From Acarospora socialis (Eukaryota > Ascomycota > Lecanoromycetes > Acarosporales > Acarosporaceae): a stretch of 64,000 nt of DNA. Made by a program: the position numbers and the translations under genes. The stretch spans positions 1,736,001-1,800,000 of the forward strand of contig JAMYGW020000004.1 in assembly GCA_025617375.2 (NCBI GenBank), written 5' to 3'. Position 1 is the first letter of the stretch. Every line of letters starts with the position of its first letter. The notes under the pieces are model-generated. The model had not been told where the DNA came from. It saw only the letters and a list, made by a program, of their open reading frames with translations, and searched no databases. This document shows, in pieces, positions 10,864-22,878 of this stretch.

Positions 10864-12569
10864 ACCATGACTGAGCCTGTTTCTGAATGCAGCTGTCTCC
10901 GTACGAAGTGCTTCAACAATGTACTGTACAAACCTTGTAAAGAGTTGATCGCTGCATGGCATGTCTTGGGTTGAGTTCGTTGTGATGTTAAGTTATGAAG
11001 TTCTACTCGGTACCTTAGTGAAGGGAGAGATGCTCTTTAAGCAAATCCCAAGAACCCTACCCATCTCCCTCACACCAACCTTCCCACCTCTTCGCGCAAT
11101 CCCCAACCGCATCTCACCGTGGTCTGGTCTGGCTGTAGGGACTCAGGTCCAATGCGGTACTCTGAATAGCAATGTCCGACAGTTCCCATGCTTTGGCGCA
11201 ACCTTACCATGAAATTGGCAGATTGTTCTGGGCAGACTGTTTCTTCCACTTTCATTTCGGCATTACTTTGAACCCTGCCGATGATGCTGGAGGTGACAAA
11301 CCAGTGCCAGATGAGGGTGTCCTGCGGCCTTGAGCCGCACCACGGATCTAATCCGGCCATCACGAGCTCTCAAAACAGGTAAGGGGCGGTTGTTGAAGAA
11401 CTGCCTCACAGATATTGGAGTCCGAGATGAGGGCACCTGCAATGGCTTGCCCATGAGCACGTTCGAGCGCATCAGGACTTTACAGTTGTCGCTCCTCTCA
11501 AGTCATATCAAAGGAAGACCGATGCGCGGTCTGCTCGAGGTACATTACACCGACCCTGGGGGCTGTTGCGCCCGCTACGTCGCACGGTGAAGTGGTGAGT
11601 GTTGGGTAATGGTCAGCTGCACGTGATTGCTAGCGGCATGTCTCCTGAGACCTCCATAAGGTACCTAGTGTGGCCGATCTCGAAGCTGGTTGGCACACGA
11701 AGGCGAGCGAAGTCCCACCATGCGTTCCCTGGTGTAGAGATGAATCGCAGGTGTAGGATGAGAGGAAACCAAATCAAGAATGCCAGTAGAAGCGTACTAA
11801 CTTGGCTGGACTGGATAGGATAAAGGGAACACTGTTGCTCGTGGATACAGGTCGACGACATTAAGTGTGCTCCAACCCGGCAGGTATATCTGTCAAGCAA
11901 TATTGTTGCTCCCATCCGCTCGGAGTGCACGGTATATGCGGTATTTAGGCATCACACAACACAATCCCCACCGCATGAAGCGAGGAGGCCTCGAGGGCCA
12001 TGGTCGGAGCGGTCGATCCGATCGTCAATGCATACTCGGACGATATGTTCGTCGGGATCATCAGTAGCGGTGAAATCTGGCTGGTGCTGTAAGCCTCTGG
12101 TGGTAAGTCAAGTTGGTGGCCACCATGGCCGTAGATGTGGTAACAAATTCGACCCCAGGAGCCATGTGACAGCCTGAAACTGCCAACGTGGAGTTGATTG
12201 GCTACGTCTTGCGCCTGTCTGTCATAATATAGCTCATGTACCAGAGCGTCTGTAATGGTTGTCAAGTCGTACATTGCCCTGGTCTAGGTGAGGATCGAGG
12301 AACATGTCAAAAACGACCTGTATCTTCCCCCGTAACACAGGTGAAGTTAGCTCACAGAATTCCAAAGGGGATTGTAGGCGTGACCTCGTCATCACCAAAG
12401 TCAAGATAGATACATGTATCAAATCGCCCAATTTGATCTCCTAAACAACACCAAAGGTGGTATCAACGCTCGGTAATCCTCAGTATATACTGGATCCGAG
12501 GCCAAGGTCAAGCACAGTAATGACGGATCTCTCGAATAAGATGGTCAAGATGGCCACTAAGTCGAGATC
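10864..12569. other. Gene-poor stretch with coding-like minus-strand tracts
   Basis: About 1.7 kb between the ATP synthase gamma stop and the DUF3602 stop. Three minus-strand stretches look like decayed or unrecognised exons: 11613-11930 (with a hydrophobic STLLLAFLIWFPLILHLRF run), 11945-12274, and about 12345-12450 (YLDFGDDEVTPTIPFGIL). They do not join into a convincing protein and no family was recognised. Confidence 0.4.
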
Positions 12570-13315
12570 CTATTTCTCCTCCTTCCTCCCAAACATCTTA
12601 TGTTTGAGCTTATCCGCGAGACCTTCGTGAACGACCGGTTTGTCCTTATGGATGTTACCCTCCCCACCGCGCTAATCACAGTCTTATCAGCACACATGCA
12701 TTCCGACTGTAGGGGTCTACTTTATGAGGTCAAGAACATACGCCAACATGGTAGTTTCCTGGCTCATCATGACGTATGGCGGTCTCCGGAATTGCGTCTT
12801 CGTCATGGGGTCGCATCGTGGGCTTCATGCCCGGAGAACCGATGTTGGCAGCACCGCCACGCTTTGAAGATATGCCAACCGTTACAATGAGGCTGGATGT
12901 TGAGATATAATGAACTTACACCAGTCGAGAAAGCGCCGTCCCCTTGATCGCCCACCGCACCTTCCCGGACAATTTCACCATCAGCGTATCTGTACCCAGT
13001 ATCGTTTAGTAAACACTCTTAGGAAACTCGCGACACCTTTCATCTATGAGTAAAACGACATGGAGGCTCAGTCGTCCAACGCGAAGTGCGATCGCCGGCC
13101 TTTCTAGCCACGAGCGAAACATGGGTATCTTCGAGCAGCCGAAGCTACCGGCGAGGAACTCACGGGGTGTCATCCGGCCGAATATTTGCCGCGCCTGTGA
13201 TTGGAACAGATCAGCTCTAGGACACCCCTCGGAGGACAACGGAAAGGAGTTGATGCCAGGAAAGATTTAGGCTGATATTACCTCCACGCCCATGGGATAC
13301 CAGCGGTTCAGACAT
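12570..13315 (-). CDS. DUF3602 small glycine-rich repeat protein
   Basis: Five short exons (13282-13315, 13164-13194, 12920-12989, 12742-12861, 12570-12671) encode 118 residues. No single open frame shows it; it appears only after splicing. The protein has three GRGG(A/E)xNI repeats, at about residues 10-17, 42-49 and 86-93, and the phrase YADGEIVREGAVGDQGDGAF, all hallmarks of fungal DUF3602 proteins. It ends in a basic tail KHKMFGRKEEK. It is small, hydrophilic and probably disordered; no biochemical role is established for the family. All junctions restore the frame, including a 31-nt second exon. Introns sit at or beside each GRGG motif, suggesting growth by internal duplication. Confidence 0.9.
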
Positions 13316-15642
13316 CTCAGCTATAATCTAATACTGTTTTCTGTCGGTGAAGGTTGCTGTCGTATACGTATTGTACTGAGGTTCAAGTCAGTGTGGGATC
13401 AAAGCCGGAGATATAACATTCAAGCCAAGCCCAGTGACGGTGAATGATATGCATGTCTTGCGCATAAATATCAAAGATGTGACGGGTACGCCATCCATGC
13501 ATACACCATACACGATGCACGTTTTCAAGGCGATAGGCGCTCACAGATTCCGACGGAGGACAAATCAGACAATACTTACTTGAGCAAGTTGAGGATGGGT
13601 GAGAACTGCAGCAGAAGCTACCGCGTGTGTACACAACGTTCAGGTGGGATGACGAAGGCGTAATGAGAACATGCAGCCTTGATAGCAGGGCCAAGCAATA
13701 CGAGGAAGAAGCGAAAGATCCATGAGGTGTTCGCATTACACATATCTTAGGTAGCAACATCTAAGAAGTGGTCGGGATTTTACGGACAGCAGGGCCATGC
13801 TCCTTACAGTAAGGTGACCTATCCTCATCGATGTCGGAGGTGAAGGGTGCAGTGGACCCTGCGACAGAGAGCAAATGATTTTGCTCACATCCATGACGCC
13901 AGGAAAATTCCCCGATAAGGGGGCTTTTGATAAGGCTCACGCATTAATATTGAGTGTACTCACTTAGGTAAGGTACTGTATTGCGGTTTCACTTACTCCA
14001 GCTACCGTACTACCTACAGTACCTCTAGAGCTACGGAAGAGCAAGCAGCCAGGGAGGTTTTCTTTATATTCCCGTTGAACGTCTCTGTCTTTTGAGCAGT
14101 CCAAATCAATCTGAATTGAATCTGTACCAAATATTACCCTCGAACGATACCTACGCTTAGACGTGGGTTTGCATGGTGAATAGTTTTGGACCCACTCACT
14201 TTCTATATGATACTACCTTGAGAACTCACTCGATCCTGAGGAGAAACTTTGCAGCGCAAGTCGATATTCTGCTCACGAATACGAGACTTGACTTCCGCTC
14301 AAAGAATACGGAACTTGACTTCCGCTCAAGAATACGAGACTTGACTTCTGTCTTAAGAATACGAGACTTGACAAGAATGATGAGCAAGCACTCCAAGACA
14401 TCAAGAGCATCGACTGAATCTGATCTTAAGAAAGCTGTTCTACACAGAGGGTCCGCTCAATAATGTGTTATAAAGCATAAGACTTCGTGCTTGACAAGAA
14501 AATGAAAGAGTCGAGGAGAACTTCATACACGTTCTTCTCACGACAATGAACTATAACGGTGTCCAGTTAAAGCCTAAAAGTACTCTTCGATGCTGACTCC
14601 AAGAGGATATAATCAACTTATTGATGTTGTTGTGACGGACACCACAAGAGCAGATCCACAAGAACCCTGTCATTTCGGAATTTGTTCGAAGCTTTGAGGG
14701 ACAACCCTATGAAATCTTGGACCATGTTGCAGCACTCAATGAGACCGACATGAGGAGACTAGTTGCCCTAGACCCTCATCGAATCCGCAGTCTTCCAAAA
14801 CCATATCTATCTCTCCACTGAGTTCTGAAGCAGTTCAAGCGCAACTGAGCAAGCTCTGCCGAAACTGTCCACTCAGACTATACAGTGATCTGAAAATGAC
14901 AGGAGAAAGATCGGGATACCGTGGCTTTCAAGGAGCAGATCAAAGAAGAACATCTCGCTCTCATGAAGAAAGGCCTCAGAGATCGTGATCCGTATGAGTT
15001 CAGAAACAGCATAAAATGAGAATCAACTGTGATCCTCTTGGATCTCAATCGAAAATGCTCATGATGCAGCTTGTTCTCACTGATGAGGACAAGGAAATGA
15101 AAGCAGATCGACTTCATGCCTATATCAAGACCATAGTGAGCAGCAATTCGTGCCAGAAGTCCGTCGAACTCTTGATTTTCAAGACTCCCATTTTCGAGAC
15201 TCGCCCGATTCAATTGTCGATCCGACCCGATGTCACGAATTCCAGCAGAATCATGCCACGTGTCCTAAGTGCCATATTTTCATGTCTTACATTGATGCTG
15301 TGTCTCGCTGGTCATCTCTTAAGCATGGTGTTCGTACCGGCAGCTCCTCAGTCACCGACGTACATTGATCAAGTGTTATTCAATTTCCAATATTATACTG
15401 CTCTGAGATTCTCTGCATGAAGTCGAATTCATATTCATTTGTGTTTTTGGTGCGATGAAGTGCTTCAAGAAAGAAACACTGCCATTCAGTTTTGACCTAA
15501 GATACGGGAACCTCAGTTTGATCTTGAGGAAAAGGCTGCGGCGAAAGCCGACGATCTGCTTGGGTTTTCAATATTTGACAACAAGAAAAGGAAGAGGAGC
15601 AGATTGGACTAACTAAGTCCGCCGAGTTCCGGAGCAGCTTAA
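13316..15642. other. Gene-poor region, probably decayed sequence
   Basis: About 2.3 kb upstream of the DUF3602 gene. The part near 13316-13800 should hold its promoter and leader. Beyond it there are only short broken frames. One, about 14637-14820 on the plus strand, reads FEGQPYEILDHVAAL, which resembles the start of an F-box, but it is isolated and ends in a stop. A short tandem repeat at 14277-14372 is listed separately. Confidence 0.45.
14277..14372 (+). repeat. Tandem repeat, 26-27 bp unit, about 3.6 copies
   Basis: The unit begins GAATACGAGACTTGACTTC. Copies start at 14277, 14304, 14330 and 14357; the last is partial (16 bases). Units differ by a few substitutions and a one-base length change. 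It lies in gene-poor DNA and is not part of a recognised gene. Confidence 0.85.
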
Positions 15643-16275
15643 GCGCAAGACGAACGACTTGATGGCCTATATCGATATCATAGTAACCAGCGGGTGGCGG
15701 CGGGATTATACTATAGGGCGCATGTGCTGCGCCCTCATGCCTTCGATAGGGTGTTCGATATTGCAAACACCACCAATTTGTCCGACGTCGAGCTGTTCTT
15801 TCAGCTCTTACCATTCTTCAAGTACTCTCCACCCAGTAGAGCGATATGGACTCCACCTGACGCCTGCACCGGGCACGTTCGAATGTCAACCCGTTTGGAA
15901 GACCAGACCACCGAGTTGCAGTACGAGGGCCATATTGTTAAGTGTCGAGAGGCCAAGGTACTGGCTGCGGCAGAGGAGAGATGGTTTGCACAGATGGAGC
16001 CAGTTATGCAACAGCGATGCGATTGGCTTGTCCGTCAGACGCCACAACGACGACGAGGAAAGTCCTTTAGTGACATTACAGATTTTGTCAACTACATCCA
16101 GTGCCACACCCGGCGCCAAGTTGTTCCGACGTGCAAGTTCGAAAATTGTGCCATGTCTATCAACCATATCACGTCCAGGGATGATTGGACGGATCACCTC
16201 ACAACTGCGCATCGGAAGATGACTTACAAATCATCATCAAGCACCATTTTCTCTTGTAGCTTCTGTGTGGTATAA
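15643..16275 (+). pseudogene. C2H2-like zinc-finger ORF fragment
   Basis: An open plus-strand frame of about 210 codons without an early ATG; the first in-frame ATG is near 15883. It encodes a helical segment (LSDVELFFQLLPFFKYSPPSR) and then a finger-like motif: CKFENC, later DHLTTAH, i.e. C-x4-C and H-x4-H. A second CSFC pair appears just before the stop. A further stretch in another frame, 16492-16635, reads FKKRVTHLQAHL, which could be the histidine half of another finger. WLCVFC is encoded shortly before it. The pieces resemble fungal C2H2 proteins with irregular fingers, but no clean splicing joins them and the start is missing. It is probably a relic, or a gene whose exons were not resolved. 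Confidence 0.35.
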
Positions 16276-17939
16276 GGGTCAGCAGGCCCATCAGTGAGAA
16301 CAGCTCACCACGCCAGGCATAGTACACCAGGCCTCAAAAATGCCCGAAAGTACGGGCTACAATGAAGTTAGGAGTGAAGCCAGGGGCCAGTTCCTGTTGA
16401 CCGTTCGCCTGCCGTGGTTATGTGTTTTCTGCGTCCATAACTCAATCTCAATGCCACGGAAAGACTCGGTGTAATTAACCAGACAGTCTTCGACAATACC
16501 TTTAAGAAACGGGTTACCCATCTGCAGGCGCATCTACAGTCCATCACCGCCGAGACGGTGCCGTGCCCGGCGTCCGCTTCTGCCGGTGCCGAGTCTCCTC
16601 AACTTCCACCTATTGAGGGCGGAAACACACACTGACAGTAGTCACATTCACCATCAAGCTATGTTCTTGCCAAGTGATATGTACAGCTCAAAACAGAAGT
16701 GAACTGCCAACAGTAAGAGCAGACATGAGAAAGCAAGGAAGCATTGCACGACATCATGCATGAGAAGGCGAAAAATTCAGAAACATTGCGGCTCGGCGCC
16801 CTCTTTCTAAATCTTCATGAGCACAGCGAAGTCATTTAACAATTGAAAGAAACTATCGCTCAGATCACTGGTGACATGGACAGCCTCAGAACAAAAACTG
16901 AAAATGCCTACACCATATCAAGGAGTAGTGACACGACGTCGAGATGGTGAAGACGAAGACGACAAGGACGAGGATAGGGATGGAGACAAGGACAGAGGTG
17001 AGGACAAGAAGTACAAAGACAAAGATGAATCCAAAGATGAACATGAAGATGAGGATAAGGATGAGGAATGCGACGTCGTCAATCAACCATGGAGTGTGGC
17101 GTTAGCAGCATTCAGTGGCTGAGTTTGAGCCCCTCTCGGCGAAACTGATAGCAAAGACGTCCATAATGAGGACTGTCTCTGACCCTGCTGTCTCACTTCT
17201 GTCTTATGAACTTCACCAGCTAGTTGAGTCAATCTTCTGAGGTTCAAATAGCTTCCACATTGAAGTTTGCAGCGAATTTGACCGCTTATGTGATCAGGAA
17301 GCTAGCGAGGCGGAGCAAATGTGGCAAGACTGAAGCAGTGGAGTATGGAACAGTGGCAAAAAGATACCGCACTTAAATTGTCATGTCTCTCTCCAGAAGA
17401 CTGAGAACTTCCTCCATCTTACAGTGTACCCCGTCAATTAAGAATAGTATGCATTTGAAGGGCCTCTCAATGCTGATTAGATGATCTCCAGTGATGCTTA
17501 TGAACCTTCCAATTTTCACTTGTAGTTGTCCCAGGTCCTCCATGTAGTCTTACCACCAGAGCAAAGCTCTACCTTCGCATACTGTTGTTCTTCTCGACGG
17601 TATGGAACAGTATGCAGTGATAGGGGCGGTATTCGTTTTACAACCTAGAACTGCCTAGTCTTAGGGCACAGGCCGTAAGTGGCATGACTCGCTTAAATGG
17701 AATTTCAGAGTTTTGTTACGATCAGGTAGGTTCATAAGGTACTGCATAGCGTGATGCATCTTTTACATGTTGACATGGAGATGAATTGAGATTGAACTGC
17801 TTTACCTCACGAACATAGTGCGGATGACACTCATTACTGTACAGCAAACCCGTCCGTTGCTCTCCGAGAACCTTTTGTCGAACTATGCCACCCACAAAAC
17901 GGCAACCCATCAACTGACACAGAGGGTATGAAGACCAGT
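16276..17939. other. Gene-poor region with purine-rich tract
   Basis: About 1.7 kb. At 16930-17085 the plus strand is strongly purine-rich, built of GAA/GAC/AAG-like triplets; read as protein it would be a run of Asp, Glu and Lys. A translated frame covers it (16871-17122) but composition alone explains it. No recognised gene. Confidence 0.5.
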
Positions 17940-19403
17940 TCAGGAGCGGTCCGTGACTTTCTGGGTTGGTGGGGGAGCCGCGCCTCCGGTTGTCGGCAAA
18001 CCCATGAAGATCTAGGGTTACACTGTCAGCATCCAAAAAATCACCTTTTGGCCAAATCTCTTACCTTGAAAGAGTCGTAGATCAACCACTGCAAGCCAGT
18101 AAGGGTACCTACAAACGCGCCCGCGCGTCAGTAACGAGACTGGAATGGCGAATAGTAAACTTACCTATCATGACGATTCTCACGGGGAGCCCGTTCCAGA
18201 GACCCGAGAACCCAATGTCCCGGTAAATTCGGCCCATGGCAGCACCGAAGGCTTCTCCCGGTTGACGATTGGCGTTGAGTTTGCTGACCATGACATCGGC
18301 CGGATGAGAGACGATGGCGCAAAGGATACCAGCGAGGTAACCACCGACGAACGACACTCCGGTTTGCGCACCTTTCCCGTAGTCGGATTTCTGGCCAGGA
18401 AGGTAGCCATAGATTGCCTCAACGATTGTCTCGAAGGATGCGAACTTCATCATCGTGTACGGGATTTGACGGCCCCAAAGAGGGTAGAGCCCTTTGTACA
18501 AGCTACTGTAGATTAGCTTTGGGGACCGCAAAAAGCGCGCCACAACACGAAGCGTAGCAAGCAGGAAATTGAGATATGACTTACCCAGCCGCACCTTCTT
18601 TCCCGGTGATAGTAGAGATTCCGTTGAATGTGCCGGTAGCGAAGGGGGGGATGGTGGTCTGCATCCTAACCTTGACAGCTTCAAATGGACACAAGGCGAT
18701 GTCGGCAAAGAACTCAGCAGATGCGCTAGCGGCGAGATAGAGTGCGGTCTTATTGCGATGGGCTCTGTCTTCTCCGGCAAGGTCGGAATAGAACTTCTTG
18801 AAGAACTCGTAACCTCCGTATTTGAAAGCACCTTGGGCCTAGGTAAATGTCAATACGGTATTGCAAGACAATACAAGGAGGTACGCTTACAGAGTACCCA
18901 AAGAACGTAGGGCTCCACCCGGTGAAAATGCCACGAAAACCTTCAGCACGGCCGATCTTACCCCAGGCCTCGAAATTTCCCCTATACATCTTGGAATCCA
19001 CTTGACGGCGGCATTTGACCAAGTCCAATGGAGTTACTGCCGCATGTGTGATACCCTGTCGTCTTTTAGTTGAGGGAATACGTAGATCAGATGGTATACT
19101 AACACATGCGAGAAGCCCTCCGAGAGTACAGGCTGCGTAGTATTTTGGGGAGTAAAGCTCAATCTTGCCAGCTTTTGCTTGAGCCATCTGACTGGCTTTC
19201 TGGATTTCCCGCTGAGCTTCCTCGCTCAGATGTTCGGCCTTGTGCTTCATATCATCAACAGCGCTCCAGGCGGGGTAAAGATCCGACAAAGCTGCGGATG
19301 TGCTTCGCTTCTGAGGGACGGCTCGCTTCATCGAATGCCCATAAGGCGATTGAGGTGAGAAGACATCGCTGAGCAAAGCCTGGTTCGGGAAAACGAGAGG
19401 CAT
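17940..19403 (-). CDS. Mitochondrial phosphate carrier
   Basis: Imports inorganic phosphate (with protons) across the inner mitochondrial membrane for ATP synthesis. Six exons (19104-19403, 18891-19055, 18585-18838, 18165-18505, 18065-18108, 17940-18011) encode 391 residues. The three carrier repeats show [22 protein letters not shown] and [11 protein letters not shown]; the last is the usual degenerate third signature. [17 protein letters not shown] starts the first transmembrane helix. An N-terminal extension of about 90 residues, with a short helix ([15 protein letters not shown]), precedes the first membrane span. The start is the ATG at 19403; the in-frame codon further upstream at 19424 is TTG. 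It is similar to the Mir1/Pic2 group; which paralogue cannot be said. Confidence 0.95.
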
Positions 19404-19860
19404 TGTTCTGTCTGCTATATTCAATTGCTGATGTCCTTATCATGGGCTGGCGCTTGGACTCACTGTGACGGCAGGTGTAGCTCGATAGCACGGCCAGATC
19501 TGTCTGGTGACACCAGCTTTTGCACACACAGGAGGTGGTTAATTGTTAGTCGATTGTGAGGATGCGCAGCGACAATGTCGGACAGTGTCGAAGACGCGAC
19601 TGATTGTAGGGTGTGGAGCTCCGGCGCAGTTTGAGGAGCATCCGGCCGGAGCTACCATATAACCGAGGGAGCCTAGCACGGGTTTCGTCGAGACTGGCTC
19701 GGAACTTGCCATGCTCCCTGTAACAACCATGGGAACAACAAAGGTATAACCAATGTCTGCAGCAAAGCTTGATGCAGTGCCTGCTTACGGAGTGATAGGG
19801 TCCACTATGGCAGCTATAAGGATATAACGCCATCGTCGGAAAGAGCTGACCATCTCTACC
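19404..19860. promoter_or_regulatory. Divergent promoter, phosphate carrier / CBS protein
   Basis: A 457-base gap between two starts on opposite strands. It must carry both promoters. No specific element was recognised. Confidence 0.55.
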
Positions 19861-20428
19861 ATGGAGGAACCAGCACCGCATAGCTCATCAGCTTGGGCCA
19901 GCAGATATCGTGGTGTAAGCCATTCGCATTATCAGATTGAAGCATTACAGCCACCTCAATCTGTGTACCCTTGGCTCAGGCCTCGACTGATACTTTGTCT
20001 GACAGGCTACAGTAGAAGACTTAGACCCACCGCCAGCACTATCATCAAATCCCTCAGACTCAATAGCCAACGCTTTAATGAGAGCCTATGAACGGGACTA
20101 CACACATCTGACAGTCGTCTCAAAGGACACGCGTGCTCTCCTTGGTTACCTCAGTATCCCTCGACTCAGGAAACTGCTCAAGGATGGCAAAGTGATGGAT
20201 GATGATCCTGTTGAACGAGCGATGCTCAAGTTCCGGCGGAAAGGCAGTGTCTACAAGGTGATTACCATGGATACTCCATTGGAGGAGCTGGAGGACTTCT
20301 TCACAGGAGGCGTTGGTGGGAGCGGACCGCAAGACTTTGCTGTTGTGACGGATGCGAGTAGACGGTTCGTTCTAGGGGTCGCAACCAGAAGTGATCTTGA
20401 GGAATTCGTCAAGCGGAGACCTGCATAA
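19861..20428 (+). CDS. CBS-domain protein
   Basis: Two exons (19861-19914 and 20006-20428, intron 91 nt) encode 158 residues. The protein starts MEEPAPHSS and after splicing reads YRGATVEDLDPPPALS. One CBS pair follows: DYTHLTVVSKDTRALLGYLS, then the second half with FAVVTDASRRFVLGVATRSD ahead of LEEFVKR. CBS pairs bind adenosyl nucleotides and usually regulate other proteins. Here they stand alone with no enzyme domain, as in a small fungal family of unknown partner. The start lies in a good context (ACCATGG). Confidence 0.88.
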
Positions 20429-21031
20429 GGTGTGGTTTCATAGAGCAATAGAGCCAAGGGATAGGGTAAGGGCTTTTACAGCGTCGGTACACTACAGGAG
20501 AGTGCAGGCGTCAATCGTTACTGTATCTGTATCCTGACCTCATAAAGAGTCGCATCCAAGATGTGCAATTCAATTCCAATCGTGGCGTGCCGTTATCGAC
20601 AAGCTCTGCAGGTCATCCAAAATTACCCCAGTTTTGCCTAACCCGATTGGGACTGAATAACAGCTCGCTTCAAACCCACCTCAATAATATACGCGCTCTC
20701 GTCCAATGCTCATCAAAAGCATTAGTCGACTTCAACAACATTCCAGCTCGGTTGTCTTAGGTATTGATGATTGTTATCTTAAGCGGCGTGTCCATTCACT
20801 TGTAGTACCTTCAAGCCTCAGAGTGATCTGAGCACCGATATAAACTTCGGCGGCGAAAAGCGCGCATACCGCCCACATCCTCAACGTTCTGGTCTTACTT
20901 CTGCATATCTACTGCTGGTAAGTACCCACTTCAGCAAGGTACTGCGTCTTTCTCGAAGATCACTAAAACTTCTGCATATAGTGACAAGCTCACCACACCA
21001 ACGAAGCTTTCCTCGACTGACCTCCTCAACT
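20429..21031. other. Intergenic, no gene seen
   Basis: About 600 bases between two plus-strand genes. It presumably holds the CBS-protein 3' region and the BAH-PHD promoter. No element was recognised. Confidence 0.5.
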
Positions 21032-22289
21032 ATGCCGAAACGCAAGCGCGCAGAAACTACGAAAAAAACCGCAGGTAGCCCGGAATCGCACGACGGACAA
21101 GACAGTACATATGGCACGCAGTCGCCAGCGATAGCAGAATGTCCCTTCACTATCGACTATGTGCATCGACCGAGTCCGGGAACGAAGGGGAAGAAGAAAC
21201 GCAAGAGCGGGGGCAATAGTAGCGATAAGAGCTCAGAAAGAGTCGAGGAAGATGTGCCTTCGGAGAACCTTGAAATCGTATACGTCATACGGCCTGGTAC
21301 GCTCTGGGATGCGATGAACAAATATCGCAACTTTGTGGGTGAGCTGTCCTTTCGCCATGGAGCGCCTTGAAGGCTGTTACTTATGGTATTTAGTGGGAGA
21401 TGAAACTTTCGGTGTGAACGACTTCGTCTCTGTAAACCATTCGAAAATCGCCCACGGTGAGGTGCTTGATGAAAAGCTGTTCTGGGTTGCGCGCGTTCTC
21501 GAGGTCCGGGCCAAGGACCCGCAACACGTTTATATACGGGTGTTTTGGATGTACTGGCCAGAGGAGCTCCCGATGGGAGCGCAAAGCTACCATGGGAAAC
21601 ACGAACTTATAGCGAGTAACCATATGGAGATCATCGATGCGATGACTGTAGCGAGCAAAGCCAGCGTATCCCACTGGCTGGAAAAGGACGAGGAAAAAGT
21701 TCTGGATGCTCTCTACTGGCGCCAAACGTTCAACTTCCAGACCCAAACCCTTTCCGTGAGTGTACCATTTCCTCGTATCTCAGAAATACCTACTAACGAT
21801 GCTAAACAGGACCTCCGGAAACACTGCACTTGTCACCAATGCTACAACCCCGACAACACCCTGATTGGATGCTCACATTCCGATTGCAACCTTTGGCTGC
21901 ACGAGCAGTGCGTTATCGAGGACACACTGAAACGAACCTACGAGCGTCTAGTCGGCGACGCCGAGACGAACGAAAACGAAACACCAAAACCACCCACCAA
22001 GAAAGGCCGCAGAAGATCATCAAAGCCGAAACTCCCCACGCACCCCTGGGACGGCTTGTTCTCGGCGTCAATCGTGCCCCGGGACTCGGAGCCCAGCGAC
22101 ACCAAAACCGAAAACGACAACGACAACGATACGGCTCCAGACTCGACCCACGACTTCGAAACAGACATTAAATCGGCCGGAAAGATTGTGATCACAGACC
22201 TTCGCACCTCCTCCAACAGCGACGGTGACGAACAGAAGGTGTGGGAAGAGGATATCGTCTGTCTAGGATGTCGGCGGAAGATCAAGTGA
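21032..22289 (+). CDS. BAH-PHD chromatin protein (EPR-1/BP1-like architecture)
   Basis: Three exons (21032-21338, 21394-21755, 21810-22289) encode 382 residues. A basic N-terminus (MPKRKRAETTKK) is followed by a BAH domain at about residues 103-220 (VNDFVSVNHSK, FWVARVLEVRA, VFWMYWPEELP). A PHD finger starts at about residue 226 with CTCHQC and continues with GCSHSDCNLWLHEQCV. After a long acidic linker, the final CLGCRRK supplies the last cysteine pair. This BAH-plus-PHD arrangement is that of Neurospora EPR-1 and Fusarium BP1, readers of H3K27 methylation in Polycomb-like silencing. Orthology is inferred from domain order only. The second intron (54 nt) has no stop and a length divisible by three, so retention would insert 18 residues between BAH and PHD. 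Confidence 0.88.
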
Positions 22290-22878
22290 AGCGAACATGG
22301 ACCTGAACGACATCTCGCTCTGTCGAGTGTTGCAGATATGTCTCTTTATATATATCTGCGCGTAGCGAATGTCCTCTTGCTTCCAGTCACGGCAAATGCA
22401 TGCAGTACGTTATGTTGACCGTTTGTAATTATGGGCGTTTACGGACTGGCTGGCTTACTGTATTTATGACGATCGATGAAAGAGGGGAACGATGTCATGT
22501 ACGGCTCGTTTGTGGTTCGCCGTCCTGCTGCACGACTGTAAGAAGAAGTTTCTCAACTGCGCTCGATCGGTACTTAGGCTGGATAACATGTGCACATAAT
22601 TTGTCCCTGTTCAATATAGTATAGGCATCTATGCTCCTTCTGGACATCGAATTGCTGTATAGATACCATTTATGTTGCCTCTCCCTCACCGAAACGGAAG
22701 GACTGGCTACATGCTCGCTCGGGCGAGCTACGAAGACGTAGCCACGGACCAAGTCTCCTCTTCAACAGAGGAAGCACAGAAAAGATCTATCATACAGATA
22801 CACAGGTAAGATACATGTAGTCTTTATCCGCAAACCGAACAATAGACCCCACACACACCCAACCCCGCAAACCCCCAC
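22290..22878. other. Intergenic between convergent genes
   Basis: About 590 bases holding the 3' regions of the BAH-PHD gene (+) and the transporter (-). A short AT run (TTTATATATAT) lies near 22345. No gene is seen. Confidence 0.5.

Noticed and set aside
16871-17122. Plus-strand open frame rich in Asp, Glu and Lys
   Set aside because: The frame follows from a purine-rich DNA tract; there is no domain, no conserved pattern and no neighbouring exon.
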